DNA of 64,000 bases, taken from positions 186,001 through 250,000 of the forward strand of contig CBDFFO010000007.1 of assembly GCA_965246805.1 (NCBI GenBank). The letters run 5' to 3'. The stretch's first letter is position 1. Each line of letters begins with the position of its first letter. The translations under genes were made by a program, and so were the position numbers. The DNA comes from Schlegelella_A sp965246805. GTDB taxonomy: Bacteria > Pseudomonadota > Gammaproteobacteria > Burkholderiales > Burkholderiaceae_C. Below the pieces are notes generated by a model, which was given only the letters and a program-made list of their open reading frames with translations, made no database searches and was not told the origin of the DNA. Shown here piece by piece: positions 52,359 through 61,663 of the stretch.

Positions 52359-53047
52359 GGTTTGGGCTTCGCGACGGTCGACTGCGCGCTCTCGAACACG
52401 GCGTGCGTCGGGCCGTTGAAGTCGAGCGTGCGCGCGAGGTTGTCGTAGTCCATGCCGCTCGCGCGAAACACCGCGCTGCCGTGCGTCACCGTGACCGGCA
52501 GGTTCGACTTCACGCGTTCGATGTTGCGGAACGCGTGCAGGAAGTCGCTGCGGAATTCGAGCGCGGGCTGCGTCGCGGTCGCGGGCCGCAGGACCTGCGC
52601 GTGGTCGTGCAGCTGAAGCTCGCTGCCGTCGCCATTCGACACGGCGCGATCGGCCGACGCCAGCGTCACGACGCCGTTGCCGCTGACGGCCCGAAACCGC
52701 GCCCTGTCGATTTCGAGGGTGTCGTCGTCGGGATAGTGGCGCAAGCGCTCGCCCTCGATCTGCGTGCGCATCGCGCCGTCCGGTCCGAAACGCTGGATCA
52801 CGAAGCCGGTCATCGTGTAGTCGGGTTCATGCTTCGACGGCGCCTGCGCCCGCGGCGCTTCGACGAGGCCCGAACTTCGCACCAGCCACCAGCTGGCGCC
52901 GCCGATCAGCGCCATCAACAGGAACGGCAGGTAGGCCGATATCTTTTCGAGCGTGCGAACGCGCCACGACGCAGTCGCGGAGACCGGCGGGCCGGCGAAC
53001 GAGAGATCGAACTCTTCGTCGTCGCGCTGTTCGTCGATGGTCGCCAT
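52355..53047 (-). CDS. lptC: LPS export protein LptC
   Basis: 230 residues. One N-terminal membrane segment (about 35-55, YLPFLLMALIGGASWWLV), then a periplasmic beta-jellyroll: EPDYTMTGFVIQRFGPDGAM, GERLRHYPDDDTLEID and the C-terminal ASGMDYDNLARTLDFNG. It hands LPS from LptBFG to LptA. The ATG at 53047 overlaps the kdsC stop (TGATG). The frame open further upstream is not coding. Confidence 0.92.
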   Translation of the reverse strand: MATIDEQRDDEEFDLSFAGPPVSATASWRVRTLEKISAYLPFLLMALIGGASWWLVRSSGLVEAPRAQAPSKHEPDYTMTGFVIQRFGPDGAMRTQIEGERLRHYPDDDTLEIDRARFRAVSGNGVVTLASADRAVSNGDGSELQLHDHAQVLRPATATQPALEFRSDFLHAFRNIERVKSNLPVTVTHGSAVFRASGMDYDNLARTLDFNGPTHAVFESAQSTVAKPKP

Positions 53048-53634
53048 CAGGTGCTTCGGTCGAGCGTCGACACCGGCCCGCGCAGCAGACCGGCGTAGCG
53101 GCCGGCCGCGATCAGCAGCAGGTCGCAGCATTCGCGCGCGGCGCCATGCCCGCCCCGGGCGGTGGTGACGTGATCGGCGAGGGCCTTCACCTCGACGTGC
53201 GCACCGACCGGCGCGCAGGCGAAGGCCGCGCGCTGCAGGAGCGGCAGATCGGGCCAGTCGTCGCCCATTGCAGCGACCTCGTCCCAACCGTGGCCGAGGG
53301 ATGCGAGCAGGGCCTCAGCGACCGGCAGCTTGTCGCTCGCCCCGTAGGCCGCATGCGCGATGCCGAGATCGGCGACGCGCTGTCGCACCGCCGGTGAATC
53401 GCGGCCGGTAACGACGATCGGCGTGATGCCCGCGGCTGCGAGCAGCTTCATGCCGTGGCCATCGAGCGTCGAGAACGCCTTGAACGCCTCGCCGTGTTCG
53501 CCAATGTAGATGCGGCCGTCGGTGAGGACGCCGTCGACATCGAAGATCGCCGCGCGAATGCCGCGCGCCGTGCGGCCTCGTGCGAGCAACAGCAGTTCGG
53601 GCAGGAACGAGAGCGTCGGCAGCACCTCGCGCAT
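53047..53634 (-). CDS. kdsC: 3-deoxy-D-manno-octulosonate 8-phosphate phosphatase
   Basis: 195 residues. HAD phosphatase giving Kdo from Kdo-8-phosphate in LPS synthesis. Motif I FDVDGVLTDGRIYI, motif II VVTGRDSPAV, motif III GDDWPDLPLL. The start is ATG 53634, overlapping the kdsD stop by one base; a TTG one codon before is a less likely start. Second gene of kdsD-kdsC-lptC. Confidence 0.95.
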   Translation of the reverse strand: MREVLPTLSFLPELLLLARGRTARGIRAAIFDVDGVLTDGRIYIGEHGEAFKAFSTLDGHGMKLLAAAGITPIVVTGRDSPAVRQRVADLGIAHAAYGASDKLPVAEALLASLGHGWDEVAAMGDDWPDLPLLQRAAFACAPVGAHVEVKALADHVTTARGGHGAARECCDLLLIAAGRYAGLLRGPVSTLDRST

Positions 53635-54656
53635 CAAATGACCTTGGCGCGCATCAGGTCGTTCGAATTGAGCGCGCCGACAAGCTCGCCCTGCGCGTCG
53701 ACGACGAGCACGCTCGTGATGCGGTGCTGCTCCATCAGGGCGGCGGCATCGACGGCGAGCGCGTCGGCGCTGACGAGGCGCGGGCCAACGTGCATCACGT
53801 CGCGCGCGGCGAGGCCGCGCAGGTCGGCGCCGCGCTCGATCAGGCGGCGCAGGTCGCCATCGGTGAAGATGCCGAGCACGTGGCTCGCGGCGTCGGCGAC
53901 CGCGGTGAAGCCGAGTCCCTTGCCGGTCATTTCGCGCAGCATCACGTTGAAGCTCGCGTCGGGTTCGACGCGCGGCACCGCGTCGCCGCTGCGCATCAGG
54001 TCGCGCACATGCATCAGCAGTTTGCGGCCGAGGCTGCCACCCGGATGCGAGCGCGCGAAGTCGTCTTCGCGGAACCCGCGCGCGTCGAGCAGGGCCACGG
54101 CGAGCGCGTCACCGAGGGCCATCTGCGCGGTGGTGCTCGCGGTCGGGGTGAGCTGCAACGGGCAGGCCTCTTCGTCGACCGCGCTCGAGAGCGCGAGGTC
54201 GGCGTGGCGCGCGAGGCTGCTCTGGCTGCGGCCGGTCATCGCGATCAGCTGCACGCCGAGGCGCTTCAAGGCCGGCAGCAACGTGACGAGCTCATCGCTC
54301 TCGCCCGAGTTCGAGATCGCGAGCACGATGTCGCCGGCCACCACCATCCCCAAGTCACCATGGCTGGCTTCGCCGGGGTGGACGAACAACGCGGGTGTGC
54401 CGGTCGACGCCAGGGTGGCCGCGATCTTGCGGCCGACGTGACCGCTCTTGCCCATGCCCATCACCACGACGCGGCCGCGGCCGTTCAGCATCGCGTCGAC
54501 AGCGGCGACGAAGGCATTGCCCTGGCGCGCCTTCAGCCCGAGCAGCGCGCGCGCTTCGATATCGAGGGTGTCGCGCGCGAGTTGCAGCACGCGTGACGCG
54601 TCGACGGCGAGGGGGGCTGGCACAGGCGGCAATGCAGATCGGTCCAGTAGGATCAA
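53634..54656 (-). CDS. kdsD: D-arabinose-5-phosphate isomerase
   Basis: Up to 340 residues. SIS domain GKSGHVGRKIAATLASTGTPALFVHPGEASHGDLG with VLAISNSGESDELVTLLP, then two CBS domains (VRDLMRSGDAVPRV; ARDVMHVGPRLVSADA). Makes the Kdo precursor. The start is not settled: TTG at 54656 is the frame limit and no ATG lies before the SIS domain; a GTG a few codons later is possible. No ribosome-binding site is obvious. Confidence 0.93.
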   Translation of the reverse strand: MILLDRSALPPVPAPLAVDASRVLQLARDTLDIEARALLGLKARQGNAFVAAVDAMLNGRGRVVVMGMGKSGHVGRKIAATLASTGTPALFVHPGEASHGDLGMVVAGDIVLAISNSGESDELVTLLPALKRLGVQLIAMTGRSQSSLARHADLALSSAVDEEACPLQLTPTASTTAQMALGDALAVALLDARGFREDDFARSHPGGSLGRKLLMHVRDLMRSGDAVPRVEPDASFNVMLREMTGKGLGFTAVADAASHVLGIFTDGDLRRLIERGADLRGLAARDVMHVGPRLVSADALAVDAAALMEQHRITSVLVVDAQGELVGALNSNDLMRAKVI

Positions 54657-54743
54657 CCGATTCTAGGGTTGGGCTTCGGTGCGCCGTGACGACCGTCGCC
54701 CGCCTTCCCGGGGGTTTTCCGGTGCCGCCTCTTCGCAGCTGCC

Positions 54744-56741
54744 ATGACCGACCCGCTCGAACTCATCCTGCTCTACCTGGTCGCCGCGGTGGCCGGCGTG
54801 GCGCTGTGCCGCCTGGCGCGGTTGCCGCCGATGCTGGGGTACCTCGCCGTCGGCATCGCGATCGGCCCGAACGCGCTCGCACTCGCGAAAGATCCGACCG
54901 GCGTGAGCACGCTCGCCGAATTCGGCGTGGTGTTCCTGATGTTCGTCATCGGCCTCGAATTCAACCTGCCGAAGCTGAACAGCATGCGGCGACTGGTGTT
55001 CGGGCTCGGACTCAGCCAGGTCGTGCTGACCATCGTCGCGGCCGTGCTCGCGGGCGTGACGCTCGGTGCGGTTCTGGCCGCAATGGGCCGCAGCGCGCTC
55101 GGGCTCGGCTGGCAGAGCGCGATCGCTCTCGGCGGGGCGCTCGCGATGAGCAGCACCGCGATCGTCGTCAAGCTGATGGGCGACCGGCTCGAACTCGAAA
55201 GCGAACATGGCCGCCGCGTGATGGGCATCCTGCTGTTCCAGGACCTCGCAGTCGTGCCGCTGCTGGTGCTGATTCCCGCACTCGGCTCGCCGCCCGATGT
55301 GCTGTTCGTCGAGCTCGGCCTCGCGGGCCTAAAGGCGGCCGCGTTGCTCACGGTGCTGCTGGTCGGTGGCCAGCGCGTGATGCGCGTGTGGCTCACGGTC
55401 GTCGCACGGCGCAGGAGCGAAGAGCTCTTCGTACTCAATCTGCTGCTGGTGACGCTCGGCCTCGCGTGGCTCACCGAACTCGCCGGCCTCTCGCTCGCGC
55501 TCGGCGCGTTCGTGGCCGGCATCCTGATCGCCGAAACCGAATACAAGCACCAGGTCGAGACCGACATCCGGCCGTTCCACGATGTGCTGCTCGGCCTCTT
55601 CTTCATCACGATCGGCATGAAGCTGGACGCCGGCGCGATCCGCGACCATGCGCTGCTCGTCGCGGCGTTGACGCTCGCACCGGTGTTCTTCAAGTTCGCG
55701 CTCGTGACGCTTCTCGCCCGCGCGTTCGGCGCCGCGACCGGCGTGGCGTTGCGCACCGGCCTCTACCTCGCGCAGGCCGGCGAGTTCGGCTTCGTGTTGC
55801 TGACGCTCGCCACGCAGCAGAAACTGCTTCCGATCGAACTCGAAAGCCCCGTGCTCGCGAGCATGGTGCTGTCGATGTTGGCGACGCCCTTCCTGATCCT
55901 CTACAGCAACCGGATCGTGATGCGCCTGAGCACCAGCGACTGGTTGATGCAGTCGGTCGCGATGACATCGATCGCGAAGCGTTCGATAAACGCCGAGCAG
56001 CACATCATCATTGCCGGCTTCGGCCGCAGTGGTCAGAACCTCGCGCGCCTGCTCGAGCTCGAGCAGATCGGCTACATCGCGCTCGACCTCGACCCCGACC
56101 GCGTGCGCCAGGCTGCCGCCGCGGGCCAGAACGTCGTGTTCGGCGATGCCGCACGTCTGCAAAGCCTGGCCGCGGCCGGGCTGGCGCGCGCGAGTGCGGT
56201 GGTCGTCAGCTACCACGACACCGCGAGCGCTCTGAAGATCCTGCGGCTCGTGCTCGCCCATGCGCCGACCGTGCCGGTCATCGTCCGCACGATCGACGAC
56301 ACCGACATCGAACGCCTGCAAGGCGCCGGCGCGACCGCAGTGGTGCCGGAAGCGATCGAAGGCTCGTTGATGCTCGCGAGCCACGCGCTCGCGTTGGTCG
56401 GCGTGCCGATGCGACGCGTGCTGCGGCTGGTGCAGGACCAGCGCGATGCGCGCTACGGCCTGCTGCGCGGTTACTTCCATGGCGCCGACGATGACACGGT
56501 CGACGAATTGCAGCAGGCGCGACTGGCGAGCGTGACGCTGGCCGCCGACGCGGCCAGCGTCGGCCATACCCTCGCCGAACAGGACACGAATGCTCTCGGC
56601 GTCAGCGTGGTCTCGGTGCGGCGCGAGTCCGGTGCGGTGCGTCAGCCCGATGCGGCTCTGCGACTCGAGGTCGGCGACACGCTGGTGCTCTCGGGCTTGC
56701 CCGAAGCGCTGGCTCGCGCCGAGGCGGCGCTGCTGGGTTGA
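54744..56741 (+). CDS. Kef-type monovalent cation:proton antiporter
   Basis: 665 residues. About 12 membrane segments in 1-390 of CPA2 type (LVAAVAGVALCRLARLPPMLGYLAVGIAIGP; GALAMSSTAIVVKLMGDRLE; FLGMKLDAG-like FFITIGMKLDAGAI). Then an RCK-N domain, HIIIAGFGRSGQNLARLLE with DLDPDRVRQAAAAGQNVVFGDA, and an RCK-C domain near the end. K+ efflux or Na+/H+ exchange; Kef systems need glutathione adducts. ATG at 54744. Confidence 0.93.
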   Translation: MTDPLELILLYLVAAVAGVALCRLARLPPMLGYLAVGIAIGPNALALAKDPTGVSTLAEFGVVFLMFVIGLEFNLPKLNSMRRLVFGLGLSQVVLTIVAAVLAGVTLGAVLAAMGRSALGLGWQSAIALGGALAMSSTAIVVKLMGDRLELESEHGRRVMGILLFQDLAVVPLLVLIPALGSPPDVLFVELGLAGLKAAALLTVLLVGGQRVMRVWLTVVARRRSEELFVLNLLLVTLGLAWLTELAGLSLALGAFVAGILIAETEYKHQVETDIRPFHDVLLGLFFITIGMKLDAGAIRDHALLVAALTLAPVFFKFALVTLLARAFGAATGVALRTGLYLAQAGEFGFVLLTLATQQKLLPIELESPVLASMVLSMLATPFLILYSNRIVMRLSTSDWLMQSVAMTSIAKRSINAEQHIIIAGFGRSGQNLARLLELEQIGYIALDLDPDRVRQAAAAGQNVVFGDAARLQSLAAAGLARASAVVVSYHDTASALKILRLVLAHAPTVPVIVRTIDDTDIERLQGAGATAVVPEAIEGSLMLASHALALVGVPMRRVLRLVQDQRDARYGLLRGYFHGADDDTVDELQQARLASVTLAADAASVGHTLAEQDTNALGVSVVSVRRESGAVRQPDAALRLEVGDTLVLSGLPEALARAEAALLG

Positions 56742-56747
56742 CCTGCG

Positions 56748-57200
56748 TCAGCGTGCCGCCGTGGCGCGCATGCGGATCGCCATCACCGTGCCGGCCGCGC
56801 GAATCAATTCGACCGCCAGTGCGGGCGCGCGCTGAATCATTTCCTCGAGCCGCGGACCGCGCACGGCCCACACGTCGCAAGGCGTCACCGCTTCGACGTT
56901 CGCGCTGCGCGGCGCGTCGCTGAAGATGCCCGACTCGCCGACCACCGCACCGGCCCGCAACAGCGTGACGCGGTTGCGGCCGGGTGGCCCGCCGGTGGTG
57001 AAAATCTGCATCGTGCCCTGCGCGACGAAGTACATCGTGCGATCCGATTCACCTTGCTTGAAGAGCAGGTCGCCCTGGCGGATCTCGTGCCGGCTCAGAT
57101 AAGGCTCGATGGTGCGCCACTGCTCGAGCGAGAGCCGAGCCTTGAACGCGTCTTCCGCGTTGAGCGATTGAATCGCTCGAACCATGTCATCGATATCCAT
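56748..57200 (-). CDS. Cyclic-nucleotide-binding (Crp-like sensor) domain protein
   Basis: 150 residues, a single CNB domain without a DNA-binding helix-turn-helix. LLFKQGESDRTMYFVAQGTMQIF and VVGESGIFSDAPRSANVEAVTPCDVWAV are the phosphate-binding cassette region (canonical GE..R/S partly kept: GESGIFSDAPRSAN). Ligand cAMP or other is uncertain. It is convergent with the Kef-type gene (6-base gap). ATG at 57200. It may be a regulatory partner of an unlinked enzyme. Confidence 0.85.
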   Translation of the reverse strand: MDIDDMVRAIQSLNAEDAFKARLSLEQWRTIEPYLSRHEIRQGDLLFKQGESDRTMYFVAQGTMQIFTTGGPPGRNRVTLLRAGAVVGESGIFSDAPRSANVEAVTPCDVWAVRGPRLEEMIQRAPALAVELIRAAGTVMAIRMRATAAR

Positions 57201-57383
57201 TCGACTCTCCGCGCACGAATCCCGGCCCAGCCTTTCGGCTCGCCTTGTATGCATGCCGAATTATTGCGACCCGTTGTCGAGCATGCGTGTACGGGGCAAC
57301 CACCACGTCGCCGTTCATCAGGTCGGCTGACGCCGGCCGTCGCTTGATCGTCCGCGTGTCGTTTTCTGCCGGACGAAACGGCG

Positions 57384-58814
57384 CTACTTGCCGATGCAAA
57401 AGCTGCCGAAGATGACACCCAGCAACGCATCGACGCTGAAGGCGCCGGTGATCTCACCGAGCGCGTCGTGCGCGAGGCGCAAGTCCTCGGCCAGCAGCTC
57501 GAGGCTCACATCGCCTCGGCGCGCATGCCCACGTGCCGACTCGAGGTGCGCGCGGGCACGCTGCAACGCGTGCACGTGGCGGGTACGCGCGATGAAGACG
57601 CCCTCGGCCAACGCGTGCCAGCCGGCGCGGTCGAGCAAGGCGTCGCGCAAGGCGTCGAGGCCCTGGCCGGTGACCGCGGAGATCGCGAGGCCCGTATCGC
57701 CGTCGGCGCGTTGCGCGACATCGGCCTTGTTGTAGGCGTGGATCACATGCTGCTGCACGCGCGGGGTCGGGGCGACGTCTCGCGCCAGCGCGTCCTGGTC
57801 CAACTGCCTCGCGATGGCCGCGTCGGCCGCGTCGTAGGTCGCCTCGCCGACGCGCGTGAGATCGTGCAGGAACACGATCGCATCGGCGTCTTCGATGGCG
57901 CCCCACGTGCGCGCGATGCCCAGCTGTTCGATCTCGTCGCTCGATTCGCGCAAGCCAGCGGTGTCGACGACATGGACCGGCACGCCGCGGATCTGGATCG
58001 TCTCGCCGACCTTGTCGCGCGTGGTGCCGGCGACCCTGCTGACGATCGCGAGTTCGGCACCGGCAAGCGCGTTCAGCAGCGAGCTCTTGCCGACGTTCGG
58101 CTGGCCGGCCAGCACGACGCGCATGCCGTCGCGCAGCAACGCACCCTGGCGTGCGCGGCCCAGCACCGAGGCCAGGTGCGCATCGAGCGCGTCGAGCCGG
58201 CCGAACGCGTTCGCGTTTTCGAGGAAGTCAATCTCTTCGTCGGGGAAGTCGAGCGTCGCTTCGACGAGTGCACGCAGTTCGATCAGGTGATCGCGCAGCG
58301 CGTTGATCTCGTTCGAGAACGCACCGGCGAGCGACCGGCTCGCCGAGCGCGCGGCCGCCTCGGTGCTGGCCTCGATCAGGTCACTGACCGCTTCGGCTTG
58401 CGCGAGGTCGATCTTGTCGTTGAGAAAGGCTCGCTCGGTGAACTCACCGGGGCGTGCCGGACGTAGCCGGGGCAAGCGCTCGCGTGCGGTCGATGGATCG
58501 ATCTCGGCCGACGCTTCGAGGCAGCGAGCGACGAGCAGCTGCAGCACCACCGGCCCGCCATGGGCCTGCAACTCGAGCACCGATTCGCCGGTGTACGAAT
58601 GGGGTGCTGGAAAGAAGATCGCAAGGCCGCGGTCGAGGGTTGTGCCATCGGCCGCGCGGAACGCGAGGTGAGTGGCTTGGCGCGGCTCGAGCGCACGTCC
58701 GCAGATCGCATCGATCAGGCCTTCGAGCGCGTGACCCGAGACGCGAACGATGCCGATCGCGCCGCGCCCGCTCGCGGTCGCGATGGCGACGATGGGATCG
58801 TCGAGATCGACCAT
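57384..58814 (-). CDS. mnmE: tRNA modification GTPase MnmE
   Basis: 476 residues. With MnmG makes 5-carboxymethylaminomethyl-uridine at the wobble base. N-terminal folate domain ASGRGAIGIVRVSG; RPGEFTERAFLNDKIDLAQAEAVSDLI; G domain Walker A GQPNVGKSS (237-245), DTAGLRESSDEIEQLGI; C-terminal FGSFCIGK with the conserved Cys. ATG at 58814. Partner yidC is upstream on the same strand. Confidence 0.97.
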   Translation of the reverse strand: MVDLDDPIVAIATASGRGAIGIVRVSGHALEGLIDAICGRALEPRQATHLAFRAADGTTLDRGLAIFFPAPHSYTGESVLELQAHGGPVVLQLLVARCLEASAEIDPSTARERLPRLRPARPGEFTERAFLNDKIDLAQAEAVSDLIEASTEAAARSASRSLAGAFSNEINALRDHLIELRALVEATLDFPDEEIDFLENANAFGRLDALDAHLASVLGRARQGALLRDGMRVVLAGQPNVGKSSLLNALAGAELAIVSRVAGTTRDKVGETIQIRGVPVHVVDTAGLRESSDEIEQLGIARTWGAIEDADAIVFLHDLTRVGEATYDAADAAIARQLDQDALARDVAPTPRVQQHVIHAYNKADVAQRADGDTGLAISAVTGQGLDALRDALLDRAGWHALAEGVFIARTRHVHALQRARAHLESARGHARRGDVSLELLAEDLRLAHDALGEITGAFSVDALLGVIFGSFCIGK

Positions 58815-58868
58815 CGCGCTCGGCTACCGCCTCGGCATCGCGAAAACGTGTCGGCCGGCGCGGCGCCG

Positions 58869-60728
58869 CTACTTGCCGAGCACGCCCAGCCGCTTGTTGA
58901 TCACGTACTGCTGCGCGATCGAGAGCAAGTTGTTGGTGAGCCAGTACAGCACGAGACCGGCCGGGAACACGAAGAACATCACCGAGAAGATGAGCGGCAT
59001 GATCCACATCATCTTCGCCTGCACCGGGTCGGGGGGCGTCGGGTTGAGCCAGGTCTGCAACAGGCTGGTACCCGTCATCAGCAGCGGCAGGATGAAGTAC
59101 GGATCCTTCGCCGAGAGGTCGGTGACCCACAGGATCCACGGCGCACCGCGCATCTCGACGCTCGACAGCAGCACCCAGTAGAGCGAGATGAAGAACGGCA
59201 TCTGCGCGACGATCGGCAGGCAGCCGCCGATCGGGTTCACCTTCTCCTCGCGATAGATGCGCATCATCTCCTGCTGCATCTGCTGGGGCTTGTCTTTCAG
59301 CCGCGCGCGCATCTCCATGATCTTCGGGTTGATGGCCTTCATCTTCGCCATCGAGCCATAGGCCTTCGCGTTGAGCCAGTAGAAGGCGATCTTCAACAGC
59401 ACCACGAGTCCGATGATCGACCAGCCCCAGTTGTGGAAGATCTTGTGCAGTTGCGTCAACACCCAGAAGAGCGGTTTCGCCAGCACCTTGAAGATGCCGT
59501 AATCCTTCACGAGCTCGAGGCCCGGCGCGAGCGCGGCGAGTTGTTCCTCTTCCTGCGGGCCGATCAGCAAGCGCGCGTCGAACGCCTTGCTGGCGCCGGG
59601 CTTGATCTCGCCGAGCGGCACCAGCATGCCGACGGAGTAGACGTGCACCTGGCCGTTGGTGGCCGGATTGGTGACGTCGATCTTGCGCGTGAAGTACTCG
59701 CGCGCCTGTTTCGGGCCTGCGGCATCGATCAGCCAGGCCGACACGAAGTAGTGCTGCACCATGGCGATCCAGCCGGTGTCGGCGTCGGTCGCGTGGTCGC
59801 TCTTTTCTTCTTCCTTGCGACCTTCGATGTCCTTGAACGAGACCTTCCGGTACTTGTCGGCCTCGTCGTAGACGGCGGGGCCCGTGAAAGTCGAATAGAA
59901 GCCGGAGCCGCCCGGCGGCTCGATGCCGTCGCGCAGCAACTGGAAGTAGAGGCGCGGCGTGATGGGCTCGGTGCCGACGTTCTTCACCTCGTTCCTGACG
60001 TCGATGACGTAGCTGCCGCGATGGAAGGTGTAGGTCTTGACGACCTGCGTGCCGCCGATCACCGGCGACTCGTATTTCACATCGAGCGTGTCTTGGCCCG
60101 GCGACATCGTGCGCGCGCCGGGGACCAGGGTCATGGGGGTCACGTGGTTCGGCAGGCCGCTACCGCCGGCCGCGGGGACAAGTCCCGACTGCGCGACATA
60201 GAAACGTTCCGCCGATTGATCGAGCAACACCAGGTTCTGGCCGGGCGTGGCGTCGGGCTTGGCGGCGCCGAAGAGCGCGGTGATCGGCGAGTACCAGGGC
60301 TTTTCGACGGTGGCCGGTTCCTTCAGAAGCTCCATCCGCGTCAACGTGCCGCCGGCACTGCTGATGTTCGCCTTGACGGTGTCGGTGGTGACGGTCGTGG
60401 TCTCGACGTTCTGCGCTGTCGCGACCGCGTCGCCAGCGAGCGGTGCGGACGCCGCAGCGGCGATGGTCGTCGCGGCGCTGGGAGTTGTCGCCGGCGTGGG
60501 CTGCGCCGGCGCGGCGTTCGTCGGCGTGTTGGCGTTGGTTGCCGGCATCCCCGGCACACCGTTCGAAGTCGCGACACCCGCGTTGGGTTTGCTCGTGGCC
60601 GCTGCGGTGCGGGCGGTGTTTGGCCTGAAGAACGACGGCTGCCCGTTGTGCGTGTTCCACGCGTCCCAGATCAGGAACACCGAGACGGAAAACACCATCC
60701 AGAGAATGGTGCGGCGGATGTCGGTCAT
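58869..60728 (-). CDS. yidC: Membrane protein insertase YidC
   Basis: 619 residues, longer than the ~560 norm. N-terminal segment ILWMVFSVSVFLIWDAWN, then an Ala/Thr/Pro-rich low-complexity stretch (about 30-110), the P1 beta domain (SSAGGTLTRMELL ... FHRGSYVIDVRNEVKNVGTEPITPRLY), and the insertase core WGWSIIGLVVLLKIAFYWLNAKAYGSMAKMKAINPKI, PQQMQQEMMRIYREEKVNPIGGCLPI with the hydrophilic groove Arg. ATG at 60728; in its usual place 46 bases after yidD. Confidence 0.97.
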   Translation of the reverse strand: MTDIRRTILWMVFSVSVFLIWDAWNTHNGQPSFFRPNTARTAAATSKPNAGVATSNGVPGMPATNANTPTNAAPAQPTPATTPSAATTIAAAASAPLAGDAVATAQNVETTTVTTDTVKANISSAGGTLTRMELLKEPATVEKPWYSPITALFGAAKPDATPGQNLVLLDQSAERFYVAQSGLVPAAGGSGLPNHVTPMTLVPGARTMSPGQDTLDVKYESPVIGGTQVVKTYTFHRGSYVIDVRNEVKNVGTEPITPRLYFQLLRDGIEPPGGSGFYSTFTGPAVYDEADKYRKVSFKDIEGRKEEEKSDHATDADTGWIAMVQHYFVSAWLIDAAGPKQAREYFTRKIDVTNPATNGQVHVYSVGMLVPLGEIKPGASKAFDARLLIGPQEEEQLAALAPGLELVKDYGIFKVLAKPLFWVLTQLHKIFHNWGWSIIGLVVLLKIAFYWLNAKAYGSMAKMKAINPKIMEMRARLKDKPQQMQQEMMRIYREEKVNPIGGCLPIVAQMPFFISLYWVLLSSVEMRGAPWILWVTDLSAKDPYFILPLLMTGTSLLQTWLNPTPPDPVQAKMMWIMPLIFSVMFFVFPAGLVLYWLTNNLLSIAQQYVINKRLGVLGK

Positions 60729-60774
60729 GGTGACGGTTCTGCAGAAAAGAGATGGGCGAAGCGGCTCATGCCCG

Positions 60775-61098
60775 TCAGTCGGTGCAGTCGTCGTCGACGC
60801 CTCGGCCGATGGCCGCACGCGGCGCACGTAATGCAGATGGAAATTGGAAGTGGGGCCGCGTCGTCGGCACTGGGTCGTGGCCGCCGTCGCACCACGGCGC
60901 GCAGCGGGCGATGCGATGCAGCGTGAGGTAAGAACCGACGGTCGCGCCATGCTCACCCAGGGCTTGCAACGCATAGGCCGAACACGTGGGCTCGAACCGG
61001 CATGCGTTGCCGAGCCAGGGGCTCAGCGCGAATCGGTAGCCCCGAACGAGGCCGATCAGGGCCTCGCGAGGCAAAGTGAGAAGCGACGCCAGGGTCAC
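60775..61098 (-). CDS. yidD: Membrane protein insertion efficiency factor YidD
   Basis: 107 residues. LIGLVRGYRFALSPWLGNACRFEPTCSAYALQAL with CRFxPTCSxYA, and HRIARCAPWCDGGHDPVP are the family motifs. Acts with YidC at the inner membrane. Start is GTG at 61098, overlapping the rnpA stop by four bases (GTGA); the same frame extends upstream out of frame with rnpA but is not coding. The C-terminal tail (after RPHFQF) is Ala/Arg-rich. Confidence 0.94.
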   Translation of the reverse strand: MTLASLLTLPREALIGLVRGYRFALSPWLGNACRFEPTCSAYALQALGEHGATVGSYLTLHRIARCAPWCDGGHDPVPTTRPHFQFPSALRAPRAAIGRGVDDDCTD

Positions 61099-61613
61099 GT
61101 CGCGCCTGCCATGTTCGGCCGTGCGGCGCCGGGGACGGTGGCTGTCACCGCGACGAAGGCGCTGTCGAGTTCGACTCGCGCGATCTCGCGAAGACGAGTC
61201 GAACTCGCGCTGACGAAGGCCTCCCGGTCGAACGGCGCCCGCAGCCGGACGACCCAAAGCCCCGGCGGGAGCTGCCCGCGATGGCGCTCGGCCGCGGCCC
61301 GTATCTGCCGTTTCAGCAGCGTTCGCGTGACGGCGCGGCGCGCGTGGCGCTTCGGTACGACGGCGCCTAGCCAATGCGTGCCGACGCGACCGTTGAGGGC
61401 GCGGGAAACCAGCTGACCCGGCGACTCATCCACAGGCGTGGAACAAAGGTGTGAGCTGCCTGTTGACAACTCTGTATGGACGGGTCGGGTGGCGGCGCGC
61501 ATCGGCAGCGAAGCGACCCCTGCCACGTGATGCAACGCGAAATGCGGGGTGTGGGCGCGGCTGCGCGTGAGCAACACACGTTCGAAATCAACCGAACGCA
61601 CGAGTCGGGCCAT
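61095..61613 (-). CDS. rnpA: RNase P protein component RnpA
   Basis: 172 residues; about 40 more than the E. coli type because of an insert between HFALHHVAGVA and RVGTHWLGAVVPKRH. The RNR-like core VVPKRHARRAVTRTLLKRQIRAAAE (about residues 85-110) is conserved. Matures the 5' end of tRNAs with RNase P RNA. ATG at 61613 gives the standard N-terminus MARLVRSVDFERVL. 50 bases after rpmH. Confidence 0.95.
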   Translation of the reverse strand: MARLVRSVDFERVLLTRSRAHTPHFALHHVAGVASLPMRAATRPVHTELSTGSSHLCSTPVDESPGQLVSRALNGRVGTHWLGAVVPKRHARRAVTRTLLKRQIRAAAERHRGQLPPGLWVVRLRAPFDREAFVSASSTRLREIARVELDSAFVAVTATVPGAARPNMAGAT

Positions 61614-61663
61614 CGACGAAGGCAGGGCGACGGACGACGCGCCGCTCGAGCGCGAGCGATCGC

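Noticed and set aside
58560..60926. Long plus-strand frame of 788 codons opposite mnmE and yidC
   Set aside because: Its translation is rich in His/Arg/Asp with no recognisable motif, and it lies antisense to two conserved genes. It follows from high third-position GC in the real genes.
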